NCBI RefSeq assembly: GCF_001684335.1
Contig: NZ_LOIC01000095.1
Span: 138,004 to 190,822 of the forward strand
Length of the DNA stretch: 52,819 nt
From: Photorhabdus namnaonensis
GTDB lineage: Bacteria > Pseudomonadota > Gammaproteobacteria > Enterobacterales > Enterobacteriaceae
Direction: 5' to 3'
The notes under the pieces were generated by a model. That model saw only the letters and a list, made by a program, of their open reading frames with translations, was not told where the DNA came from and ran no database searches. Positions 1 to 7,767 of this stretch are shown in pieces. A program made the translations under genes and the position numbers. Position 1 is the stretch's first letter. Every line of letters starts with the position of its first letter.

Positions 1-69
1 GAGCTGATTTGTTCAATCAATATTGACTGTATCTTGCGGGCAGGTACCTACGAAGATATGCTCTATCTG

Positions 70-2103
70 TCAGTAATATTTTACTAGTTGATTTGGAAAG
101 GTTCGCTCAACATGGGCCAATTGCTCTTCCCATCCCACGAAACCAATTTCAAATGTAAGTGAGACAACTTCTTCACACTCCTCCCCGAGATTGTTGGAGC
201 GTTTTTCTGACTCGCTGCACATGGAATTGTAAACCTTTATCAAAGTAGGACATGAAAGATAATCTCTAAAGCGTGTCTGTGCTTCTTCGAGGCTTTGCCA
301 GAGCGGAATGCCATACTGATGTCTGTCATAAGGTGCAGCTGCCATAAAACGTACCTCACGATCCCGAAGAAAATGCAACAGAAGCGCTGGATCTATGATG
401 GGCACATCGTTTAGCGGAAAACCAGCATGAAATTGACCATTGATGATTACTAGCGGGACTACTTCTACTCCTTCTGTACCAGATAAATGGGGATAATAAT
501 TCTGACAAAAATGCTCAAGATGATCACTTACAAAGGCCGCTTTTCTAACGGCCTGCTTAGTTTTATGCATCAGTCCGTTAGAATCGAAAAGTTCATTGTC
601 ATAATCGAGTGGAGTGATGGATGTTTTACGGCTGCGAGCTTCCACTACCATTAGTAAATTCCCGAAAGAGAAAGTCAGATCTATTTCTTCCCTATGCCCA
701 TGATAGTTTGGTTCAATTGCAGCTGTATAACGCAAATGCTCCTTCATTACCGGATTTCCATTCCGGCACTCTTCTAATACTCGAACCAAATCTTTCTCAA
801 ACAGCTTTCCACGGCGAGTATCTTTGGGATCGATTTTGGCCATCCAGCAATCTATATTGCGGGTGAGACTAGCAGTTAGAAATGCACTGATCGGGAAAAT
901 ATATTTATCCTCAATGGACACCAGAGGTTGCACCCATAAATCTTCCTGTGGAGATTTTCCCCTCCAGGTCAATAAATCGATAGCATAGGTGATCTCAGTT
1001 TCGCTATATTCACAGCACTGGATAAGTGCGACGATAAGATTAGAACGTTCAAATTGAGGCGCTAGTTGAACTAACTTTGACCAGTCATTGATTTCCTCAT
1101 CTGTATGCAGATGTTCATCAATCTGAACAGCTAGCACAGATAAATGAACCCATACATCTAAAACACTTTGCAATTTACGTTCTATACAAGGAAGCGATTT
1201 GCGCTTTAATAACGATTTGAGGTGGTCATCAAGCTGAATAAAAGCCGATAAAGGCTGAAATCTGGCGATCATTTGCGACCGTTGAGATAATGATTGCCAC
1301 GGAGTTAGGCTCAACGGCTTACCAGGTTCATAATGCAGATAATTTGATCCAAAATTACTACCCTGAAATTTGTCCATCACTGTGTGTGCTTCAGTCATCG
1401 AAGTTACTAAAAAATGATCACGACGAAATTCTGCAATTGTTTTTATGCGGTGATAGTCAGAATGGCATTGAATGAAAAAGACTCGTTTCGGCTGGAAAGC
1501 GAATACTGCACGACCATAGAGTAAGTCTTGCCACAGGGAAGAAAAACTATGGAAGTGTTGAGACATCCTCATTTCTGCTAGATAAAAGTCGAGCTTGGAT
1601 AACTTGACCGGGCGATCATCAGGGAAGAGCAGATGCATACGATCTTTATATTTAAATAGCTCGAATAATGGACCTCTTAGGCTGTCAAGCCTATGCATAT
1701 TTACACTGTTAACACTTACCGGATCGCTTTCCCCTACCTTCGAGGTTTTGGTGATAATCATCTGTTCTATGGCCGTATTGCTTATATCTCCAAAGATTTC
1801 TTTCTGTTCGTCGCATACCTGCCAGAATGCATAATTAGCGCTGGCGATATGTGCCCTGATCATTTCTTGATATTCAGGTCTGCAGCCTTTAAAAAAACAG
1901 ATTTGCTTTCGAGTATTTTCCACACTGTGGAAGTTATTATTAAGCCACGTAGCCCCTGAAATGTATGCTGAAGCCTCTGCATTTAGCGGACCTATTTTGT
2001 TCATGAATTCAATCCAGTGCTTTTGATTGAATTGATTCAGCTGCGCGGGATGAGGCAATTTCTTATCTCTTACCGCTTTGATCAGGGGATGGATGGGCTG
2101 CAT
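70..2103 (-). CDS. Large hypothetical protein with a restriction-endonuclease-like C-terminal core
   Basis: 677 residues; I do not recognise the family over most of its length. No signal peptide or membrane segments are visible. Between about residues 436 and 493 the layout resembles a PD-(D/E)XK nuclease core: Glu436 in a helix (KLFEKDL), Asp475 in REEIDLTF, then a hydrophobic strand ending VVEARSRK with Glu488, Arg490 and Lys493. That is an E-x-R rather than the usual E-x-K. The N-terminal 400 residues are mixed and may be a sensing or scaffold part. The start has a purine-rich GAGAG six bases upstream. It lies at the edge of an island with a DRT2 reverse transcriptase and integrase remnants, so a defence role is possible but only inferred. 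The gene is sure; the nuclease reading is a motif guess. Confidence 0.75.
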   Translation of the reverse strand: MQPIHPLIKAVRDKKLPHPAQLNQFNQKHWIEFMNKIGPLNAEASAYISGATWLNNNFHSVENTRKQICFFKGCRPEYQEMIRAHIASANYAFWQVCDEQKEIFGDISNTAIEQMIITKTSKVGESDPVSVNSVNMHRLDSLRGPLFELFKYKDRMHLLFPDDRPVKLSKLDFYLAEMRMSQHFHSFSSLWQDLLYGRAVFAFQPKRVFFIQCHSDYHRIKTIAEFRRDHFLVTSMTEAHTVMDKFQGSNFGSNYLHYEPGKPLSLTPWQSLSQRSQMIARFQPLSAFIQLDDHLKSLLKRKSLPCIERKLQSVLDVWVHLSVLAVQIDEHLHTDEEINDWSKLVQLAPQFERSNLIVALIQCCEYSETEITYAIDLLTWRGKSPQEDLWVQPLVSIEDKYIFPISAFLTASLTRNIDCWMAKIDPKDTRRGKLFEKDLVRVLEECRNGNPVMKEHLRYTAAIEPNYHGHREEIDLTFSFGNLLMVVEARSRKTSITPLDYDNELFDSNGLMHKTKQAVRKAAFVSDHLEHFCQNYYPHLSGTEGVEVVPLVIINGQFHAGFPLNDVPIIDPALLLHFLRDREVRFMAAAPYDRHQYGIPLWQSLEEAQTRFRDYLSCPTLIKVYNSMCSESEKRSNNLGEECEEVVSLTFEIGFVGWEEQLAHVERTFPNQLVKYY

Positions 2104-2614
2104 GTTTTCTCTCTGTCAGAACGTATACCGATTGGCACTATAGCTCTTTTGGTGTCTCAAGATGAACAGAATATGACAAAGAAAATATGCAGTTATGACC
2201 ACTGCGAGTAATGGCTTTATGGTGTAAAAGGGCATTTACATACTTGTCCCCATTTATTCCACAGTAGGCGTAGTAGGCGCTCAAAAGCTACCTGTTTCAT
2301 GAGGACCTTTTGCAGTCCGCTGAATTGAGCAATCTTCAGTAATTTTCGAGGAAAGGCCTCTTAACTCTCTAAATCTTGCTTTGATAGCCATATCGGTGTT
2401 GTACTGGTATGGCTTTATACTCACCTATAATGTCTATTTTTTGTACGGATTTTGACTTGTGGGTACAAGTGAGGGTATAACTATTTAAGTTTGTTACTAA
2501 AATGCATTGATGTCAGTCTATTGGATATGAAATTCGAGTCCGGCCTTCGCACCATGACTATGTTCATAGCAGTTCACCAAAGTCCGGCTTACCTAAGAAA
2601 ACTCCTTATAAATC
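2104..2614. other. Intergenic stretch upstream of integrase remnant
   Basis: No convincing gene. Around 2450-2480 the sequence carries GTGGGTACAAGTGAGGGTAT, the kind of repeated GTGGGTA motif often found just upstream of P4-type integrase genes. The leuX-like tRNA 3' end at 2533-2554 also falls here. The stretch looks like the attachment-site side of an integrated element rather than a promoter for the divergent gene ending at 70. Confidence 0.5.
2533..2554 (+). repeat. Attachment-site remnant: 3' end of a leuX-type tRNA-Leu
   Basis: TTCGAGTCCGGCCTTC followed by GCACCA is the T-loop, T-stem and acceptor 3' end of a leuX-type tRNA-Leu, with one G missing from the expected CTTCGGCACCA. No other part of a tRNA is present. 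P4-like elements integrate in the 3' end of leuX, and a P4-type integrase remnant starts 150 bp downstream, so this is best read as a decayed attL/attR core. The tRNA identity is from memory of the enterobacterial leuX sequence. Confidence 0.7.
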
Positions 2615-2816
2615 AAATAAAGTAGTCCACCAAGGTCTATTATCGTCCATTGCAATCCACATATCTGTGGGGGCATCTTCCGATTCGATTAATAATGTGC
2701 CCCCCAAATGAAACTCAATGCGAGGCAAATAGAGACAGCAAAGCCAAAAGATAAAGCCTATGAACTCGCTGATAGTGGCGGGTTGTATCTGGAAATTACT
2801 CCGCGAGGTTCAAAAT
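2615..2816 (+). repeat. 202-bp direct repeat, copy A (integrase upstream region and 5' end)
   Basis: Colinear without gaps with 7757-7958; by eye about 13 differences in 202 bases (about 94 percent identity). It starts at AAATAAA, covers the leader of a P4-type integrase and its first 36 codons, and stops abruptly after the codons for RGSK. The two copies bracket the reverse transcriptase, the GIY-YIG-like gene and the IS30 remnant, which suggests two successive integrations or one duplication that captured the 5-kb cargo. Confidence 0.85.
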
Positions 2817-2902
2817 TTAGTGGAGCGAATGAACGATATCATCGCAAAACATTATCCGAGGATGTTAGGGCAGTAGGCTCTTGGCATTTTGGCTCTGTCT
2901 GA
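2708..2902 (+). pseudogene. P4-type phage integrase, N-terminal fragment A
   Basis: The first 36 residues match the N-terminal arm-binding domain of P4-family tyrosine integrases (KLNARQIETAKPKDKAYEL, then GGLYLEITPRGSK). After codon 36 similarity stops and the remaining 28 residues look random. The catalytic Arg/His/Tyr domain is missing, so it cannot recombine DNA. A longer sister fragment lies at 7850. Confidence 0.8.
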
Positions 2903-3191
2903 TAACAGACGAGTGATTCACGGCGATTGCATTTCCTCAAAAAGGACGGGAATAGGCAGCGGAGTATGGGAGGATTCGTGGCGTTGGTGGCAACGTCAAT
3001 GATGAGTATTCGCGATAAATAAACTATGGGTTCGACTCCGCTGCGCCTTTGGTTAGATCAGCCCATCCCGAGATCGGTTACTCTCGTTATATGGCACGGC
3101 ACGCAGCTTTGGGCCTGAACTTTTGGCACAGAAAAATCCGTCATCCAGTCGGCTTTGTGCCAGAAGCGCACATTGCTATCAATTCTTAGGG
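2903..3191. other. Non-coding stretch between integrase remnant and DRT2 ncRNA
   Basis: No supported gene. It contains a hairpin: TGGCACA at 3124-3130 pairs with TGTGCCA at 3156-3162, with an inner CCG/CGG pair at 3138-3140 and 3150-3152. It lies upstream of the predicted ncRNA promoter, so it is either part of an upstream transcript or a separate structure. Confidence 0.4.
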
Positions 3192-3221
3192 TTGCACTTA
3201 GAACATCAGAAATGTTATAAA
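3192..3221 (+). promoter_or_regulatory. Predicted promoter of the DRT2 ncRNA
   Basis: Extended -10 element TGTTATAAA: TG at 3213-3214 and TATAAA at 3216-3221. A weak -35 TTGCAC lies at 3192-3197 with an 18-bp spacer. The expected start, about 7 bases downstream, is G3228, the base just before the 5' hairpin of the ncRNA. Identified by eye only. Confidence 0.55.
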
Positions 3222-3227
3222 TTTCAT

Positions 3228-3492
3228 GCCCTACGTATAGACGTAGGGGTGATGTACAGTTTGGCAACTCCCGGCCAGCGACCTTCGCTGAACACCGACC
3301 AGAGGCTGACTAACAGGTGGACGATACTCATAACGGTCTCCATCACGCTGATTACATTATACAGTGTTTCTAACATTTGCGGTGAAATGGACGTAACTTT
3401 AGGGTTACCGTACATGAGAAGGTTGGAAGAACCAATTTGTTAAGCCGGGGTATGAGTTGTTGGATGACCGCAGTTCAATCGTACCCCGGTTT
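3228..3492 (+). ncRNA. DRT2-associated non-coding RNA (template for rolling-circle reverse transcription)
   Basis: About 265 nt of highly structured sequence directly upstream of the DRT2 gene, in the position and size range I recall for DRT2 ncRNAs. Visible elements in order: a perfect 8-bp hairpin CCCTACGT/ACGTAGGG with a 4-nt loop (3229-3248); ACA-1 (3256-3258); hairpin CAGCGA/TCGCTG (3276-3290); ACA-2 (3373-3375) at the foot of hairpin CATTT/AAATG (3374-3389); hairpin GTAAC/GTTAC (3393-3408); GGTT/AACC (3421-3433); and a 12-bp closing stem AAGCCGGGGTAT/GTACCCCGGTTT with two G-U pairs (3442-3453 with 3481-3492). No T-run follows, so the 3' end may come from processing or read-through into the enzyme gene. 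The boundaries are estimates. Confidence 0.72.
3256..3372 (-). other. neo: Predicted 117-nt template unit encoding a 'neo' repeat on the antisense strand
   Basis: If cDNA jumps from ACA-1 (3256-3258) to ACA-2 (3373-3375), the unit is 117 nt, 39 codons, with no stop in the antisense frame whose codons start at 3373, 3370 and so on. Each repeat would begin LETLYNV and end WPGVAKL, with two mostly hydrophobic helical stretches split around SEGRWPG. The junction places TTGCCA (3267-3262) exactly 17 bp before TATAAT (3361-3356). Downstream on the same strand, GGAG (3341-3338) sits 6 bases before ATG (3331-3329). At the genomic locus the -35 region is poor, so expression would need concatenation. 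Known: DRT2 enzymes make stop-less repeat genes this way. Inferred: that this unit is the one used here. Confidence 0.72.
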
Positions 3493-3514
3493 CACAAATA
3501 CCAGAGATATTAAT

Positions 3515-4789
3515 ATGAAATATCCAGATCATCCTTGGTATAAAAGCAGAGGATACCTGCACTTTGATAATCCAGTTACACTGCTTCATGCTTTAGATGT
3601 GGTAACTAATCCTCAATATATTGCTACCCATTCTTTTTTACCTTTCATCAGTTTTACAGCGAAATCTTATAAAATAAGAAAGGATCCCCTTACTAACTTG
3701 CTCGCAAGGAAGTGCAAACCAAGAGAGATAGCGTATTCATCTCATATGGATAGTCATATATTTTCATATTATGCTTCTATCTTGGATTCATTTTATGAGT
3801 TGGAGGTAAAAAAGCATGGCGTGGATAAAAATATACTGGCCTTCAGGAAGCTAGAGAAAAGCAATATAGAGTTCGCTTATGAAGCTTTTGAAGAAATAAA
3901 AATAAGAAAAAACTGTAGTGCCGTATCTCTAGATTTGTCAAAGTTTTTTGATACACTTGACCACAATATTTTAAAGAACGCTTGGTGCAAACTGATTTCA
4001 GAGTCTAGCCTACCGGCTGATCATTATGCAGTTTTTAAAAATATAACTAAATTCTCAAAGGTTGATAAAGATCAGCTCTACCCATTATTTGGTATATCCA
4101 AGCACAATCCCAAACATAACAGAAGGAAAATATGCTCATCCGATGAGTTCCGTGTAAAGGCACGGTCTTTAATTATCACTAATAAGTCAGGGAGAGGAAT
4201 ACCTCAAGGTTCACCAATCAGCGCTTTATTATCTAATATATACATGTTGAATTTTGATATTGAAATGAAATCGTATGTTGAAAGTATAGGTGGTGAATAC
4301 TTTCGCTATTGTGATGACATGCTATTTATTGTGCCCATAGAGCAAAAAAATAAAGTTGCAGGTGAGGCTAAAAAAAGACTAAAGGGATTAAAAGTTGATT
4401 TAAATACGGATAAAACGGAGATAAGAGAGTTTACTGCTCATGTTAGTGGGAAAATATCTTGCGATAAACCACTTCAATACCTTGGTTTTCTTTTTGATGG
4501 TAACAACATCTATTTACGTTCCTCTTCGTTATCTCGATACTCTGATAGGATGAAAAGAGGTGTTAAACTTGCGAAATCAACGATGCGTTCTAAAAATAAA
4601 GTTCGCATAAGCAAAAATTTACCTGAAAAAGACTTATTCAAAGAAAAAATTTATGCTCGTTATGCGCATGTTGGAAAAAGAAATTTTCTAAGTTATGGTT
4701 ATAGAGCTGCGCGTACAATGAATTCTAAAAGCATTAGGAAACAATTAAAACCACTTTGGGAGAGGTTGCAAAGAGAGTTGGAAAAATAG
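3515..4789 (+). CDS. drt2: DRT2-type antiviral reverse transcriptase
   Basis: 424 residues from ATG 3515, which has AGAG 8 bases upstream; an earlier ATG at 3437 lies inside the ncRNA's closing structure and precedes the conserved start. The N-terminus HPWYKSRGYLHFD is the signature I associate with the UG2/DRT2 group. The polymerase core is complete: motif A LDLSKFFD with Asp140, motif B GIPQGSPISALLSN (228-241), motif C YCDD (265-268), motif D DLNTDKT and motif E LQYLGF. Known role: it copies part of its upstream ncRNA into tandem cDNA, and phage infection leads to second-strand synthesis and expression of a growth-arresting repeat protein. It has no fused nuclease or partner gene. Low GC compared with the fec operon fits horizontal transfer. 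Assignment to DRT2 rather than another DRT class rests on the start motif, YCDD and the upstream RNA. Confidence 0.87.
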   Translation: MKYPDHPWYKSRGYLHFDNPVTLLHALDVVTNPQYIATHSFLPFISFTAKSYKIRKDPLTNLLARKCKPREIAYSSHMDSHIFSYYASILDSFYELEVKKHGVDKNILAFRKLEKSNIEFAYEAFEEIKIRKNCSAVSLDLSKFFDTLDHNILKNAWCKLISESSLPADHYAVFKNITKFSKVDKDQLYPLFGISKHNPKHNRRKICSSDEFRVKARSLIITNKSGRGIPQGSPISALLSNIYMLNFDIEMKSYVESIGGEYFRYCDDMLFIVPIEQKNKVAGEAKKRLKGLKVDLNTDKTEIREFTAHVSGKISCDKPLQYLGFLFDGNNIYLRSSSLSRYSDRMKRGVKLAKSTMRSKNKVRISKNLPEKDLFKEKIYARYAHVGKRNFLSYGYRAARTMNSKSIRKQLKPLWERLQRELEK

Positions 4790-4865
4790 CGTTACTTGTA
4801 GCGGCTTAATGCAATTGCCCGTACATTCCTAGATGCAGTCACTAGTTTCATAAGTCCAGTTATCA

Positions 4866-4892
4866 CGGCAAATATACTTCACATATTTGCCG
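4866..4892 (+). terminator. Perfect hairpin downstream of the DRT2 gene
   Basis: CGGCAAATAT and ATATTTGCCG form a perfect 10-bp stem with a 7-nt loop, 77 bases after the stop codon. No clear T-run follows (CCCTCAAAATTTTG), so termination may be weak. Nothing else gene-like is seen between 4790 and 5171. Confidence 0.5.
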
Positions 4893-5171
4893 CCCTCAAA
4901 ATTTTGTGATTATTTGTAATGTGATTTCGGCATTAAACGCCTTTATTGGTTATTTTTTTGGACAAGATTTCAGTAAGCAATATAGACGTCGGAGTTGAAA
5001 AAACACAATGCAATCGACAATGAGGCATTTTCATACTGTAGCGTCTGTATGGCCGCTTCTCGCTCTTAGCTGACTGAAGTTGTTCCACCGGATAGATTGA
5101 TGTCAAAAACAGACGTTTCTACGTATCTTTATCTGATCGCACTTTTTGGGGAATCCGGTAGAAGCCCTGTA

Positions 5172-6290
5172 TTATTCCGTAAAAGGAATTTCAGTGCTAT
5201 CAATAAATACTGTCCCGTGTAGAAAAGTATTTCGCTCTGACTGATTTGTCAAAGGAAATGAGGCGTAATGTGTATGGTTCTGGATATACAGCTCCTGCTG
5301 CCATTGTTTACGCATTTCCGTATCCGGAAGATTTCTCCCCGCTAAAACATCTGGTGTATATAAATCCGTCATGTCCCTTGGTATCGCATGTTCAGTCCTA
5401 ATCCTGGAACGAATAGTCGCACCACCAATCTCTATTATCAATCCGGTGATACCACTATTTAAAAGACGGTTGAGGATTTTTATTCGCGATTTTGATGAAA
5501 AATTGGAGTGCTTAATCAAAACGTTATACTGAGGCTTGAAGTAATTGATTAACCCGGCTTCAGCCAGAGAAACTGTATCAGCTCTATTGAGTTTCACATT
5601 GCTTAGCCTGTTAAAATGAACGGTATCCTCTTCTGCGGAGGACAGCGGTTCGGCATTCATGTCGCCTCCATTACTTATGATGGTTCTGCCATGTTCAAAT
5701 CGATAAAGTAGAAGTAATATTTCAATTGACGGAAAATGAGTGCTCATTTCTGCGAGAATACGTTGTAGAGTCGAATGCGCGTGCAACCTGTCAACAGCAG
5801 TACGTGTTCCTTTGCGCCCAATACCTTGTCCAACATACAGAACCTTTAAATCAGTATCAGTGAGGAGCAAATCTGAATGGGCATTTGCTACCAGATTGTT
5901 GACGGCCACAATTTGTTTGATTTTGCTGGTTATTACAATGAGTTTAGTTCCGTTCAGATCAACTGCAATGTCAATGATTTGCTTTTCATCAGGCACTATA
6001 TCTTCAGGGATATGATATTCAAAGGGCACTTCTGCTATTTCTGTAGCCCTGTTTACGAGAAATGAACCAGTAACGATTCTACCGGTAAGTTCAAATTTTG
6101 CTGGGTTAATGACAATCCGCTCACGGCAAACGATAAGATAAATATTACAGTCCTTCAATGCTTCTAGATAGGCTGGATTATGATTAATCTGGTAAAGATC
6201 TGCCGTGGTCAGTAAGGTTGGTGCACTTGAATATAAATGTGTTGCCCCTTCCATAGTGTACAAACGTGTTATATCAGAATGGTTGCTCAT
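5172..6290 (-). CDS. Hypothetical protein with a GIY-YIG nuclease-like domain
   Basis: 372 residues, no signal peptide or membrane segment. The part from about 148 to 260 has the spaced landmarks of a GIY-YIG domain: strand VLYVGQ (Tyr152, Gly154), Arg168 in AVDRLHAH, and a late helix LAEAGLINYFKPQYNVL giving the metal-binding Glu244 followed by the usual P..N (Pro253, Asn256). The first strand is LKVLYVG rather than a true GIY, so catalytic status is uncertain. The N-terminal 145 residues and the last 110 are of unknown type. Start ATG 6290 has an AGGTAAAT purine site. It faces the DRT2 gene convergently inside the integrase-flanked cargo, so a mobile-element or defence role is inferred. Confidence 0.72.
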   Translation of the reverse strand: MSNHSDITRLYTMEGATHLYSSAPTLLTTADLYQINHNPAYLEALKDCNIYLIVCRERIVINPAKFELTGRIVTGSFLVNRATEIAEVPFEYHIPEDIVPDEKQIIDIAVDLNGTKLIVITSKIKQIVAVNNLVANAHSDLLLTDTDLKVLYVGQGIGRKGTRTAVDRLHAHSTLQRILAEMSTHFPSIEILLLLYRFEHGRTIISNGGDMNAEPLSSAEEDTVHFNRLSNVKLNRADTVSLAEAGLINYFKPQYNVLIKHSNFSSKSRIKILNRLLNSGITGLIIEIGGATIRSRIRTEHAIPRDMTDLYTPDVLAGRNLPDTEMRKQWQQELYIQNHTHYASFPLTNQSERNTFLHGTVFIDSTEIPFTE

Positions 6291-6891
6291 TATTTACCTT
6301 TTTAAAAATCGTAATTTATTAACATGTAATCAATCTTTTTTCAAAATCCTGCCTTCGTAACTCTAGCATAAATGTTTTTAGTGTTTATCTTTGGATGGAA
6401 TAGAAGATTGGCACTTTAGGGCTGCTTTTCGCTCATAGCGGCATAAGTACTATCAGCGATGATAAATACCATCTTCCAACGGAGGGCCATCAGCAGTTAC
6501 TCCGCTGAAAGGACCCCTTGGTTTAAATTTGGAGCCCCCTAATATCGTGCCAAACTGTTTTTATGGGCTGACACCCTACAGATATAGCCGGATGGCATTA
6601 CGTATTTGTGCACGGATGAAAGCTGGCTCTACTTGGCGGTGAGGGTAGACGTGTGGTCGCGTGCTGTTATCGATGGTCAATGTCACCACGAATGATTGCT
6701 AGTAGGTCTGTGTCGTACTGTGGCGAATTTGAAAACCAGAGCCTTGCTTAGCTCTGTGTTCATTGTTCGTAGATAAGATCAGAATGATATCGTGACTAAA
6801 CATTAGCCGGGGAGGCGGATTCAACTAATAAGTGCAATTTTTCAGAAGGACGGTCAGTTGCTATAGTAGGCATCTTTCCCGCCACAGGAAA
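6291..6891. other. Non-coding stretch between GIY-YIG gene and IS30 remnant
   Basis: About 600 bp without a supported gene or RNA. The last 60 bases could be read as an N-terminal extension of the IS30 transposase, but the family start fits ATG 6892. I could not identify an IS30 terminal inverted repeat. Confidence 0.4.
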
Positions 6892-7767
6892 ATGCACAAT
6901 TACCTATATACAACTGACCGAAACAGAAAGATACCAGATTTCCAGTTTAAAAAAGCAGGTTTTTCACAGCGTTTCATTGCTGAGTCACTTAAGCGAAGCC
7001 CGTCGACCATCAGCAGAGAATTGAAGAGAAATCAAGAAGTTAAAACCTATTGCCCTGAACAGGCTCATTTGAAGGGATTGGCTCGTTGTCATTTTGCTAA
7101 AAAAGCTATAAAAATAACGCCGGAAGTCAAAAAATGGATAAAACGGTTAATTTGGCAAGATTTAAGTCCTGAACAGGTGGTTGATTGTTTGAAGCGGGAT
7201 AAAGGGATATTTTTGCATCATGAGACGATTTATAGGCTGATTCATCAAGATAAAATAGAGGGGGGTGATTTATGGCAACATCTGCGAATTGCCAGAAAAC
7301 CCTATCGTAAACGCTATGGTCGCTATGAAAAGAGAGACAAAATTAAAAATCGGGTCAGTATTGATGTTTTCCCGGAAGTCGTTGATAAAAAAGAACGTAT
7401 TAGTGACTGGGAAGGGGATACGATAATGGGGAAAGACAAAAAAAGTGCCTTATTAACCCTGGTTGACCGCAAAACGCTGTATACTATTATTGTTAAACTT
7501 GATAGCAAGCGGGCATCAGAAGTCGCAAAAGCGGTAGTGAAAGTATTATACCCATTAAAACAAATGGCTAAGACCATCACATTCGATAATGGTTTAGAGT
7601 TTGCAGATCATGAAATCATGAGTAAAAGATTAGAAACCCAAATTTACTTTGCTCACCCTTACTCGCCCTGGGAAAGAGGGTGTAATGAGAATATCAATGG
7701 GTTAATTAGACAATACTTTCCAAAGGGAACCGATTTTAATGAAGTCTCTGATCAGGAAATAAAATAG
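6892..7767 (+). pseudogene. IS30-family transposase, C-terminally truncated
   Basis: Helix-turn-helix region KKAGFSQRFIAESLKRSPST, then the DDE core: Asp in SDWEGDTIMGK, Asp in ITFDNGLEFADH and Glu in ERGCNENINGLIR. The native start is probably ATG 6892 (MHNYLYTTDR), behind an AGGAA; an in-frame ATG at 6832 adds 20 residues unlike the family. The protein should continue about 40 residues past YFPKGTDF, but it stops after EVSDQEIK exactly where the 202-bp integrase repeat begins at 7757. The 3' end was therefore replaced by that repeat. All three catalytic acids survive, yet without the C-terminus and visible ends it is probably inactive. Confidence 0.85.

Noticed and set aside
3030-3056. GGGTTCGACTCCGCTGCGCC as a second tRNA 3' end
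   Set aside because: It resembles a T-loop, but no matching acceptor stem or CCA end follows.
3256-3360. TACAGT/TACAGT pair 105 nt apart as the template-jump junction
   Set aside because: It is also a multiple of three, but it would leave only 5 bp between TTGCCA and TATAAT and form no promoter. The 117-nt ACA pair gives exactly 17 bp.
3437-3514. N-terminal extension of the reverse transcriptase from ATG 3437
   Set aside because: It overlaps the ncRNA's closing stem, and the added 26 residues precede the conserved family start at ATG 3515.
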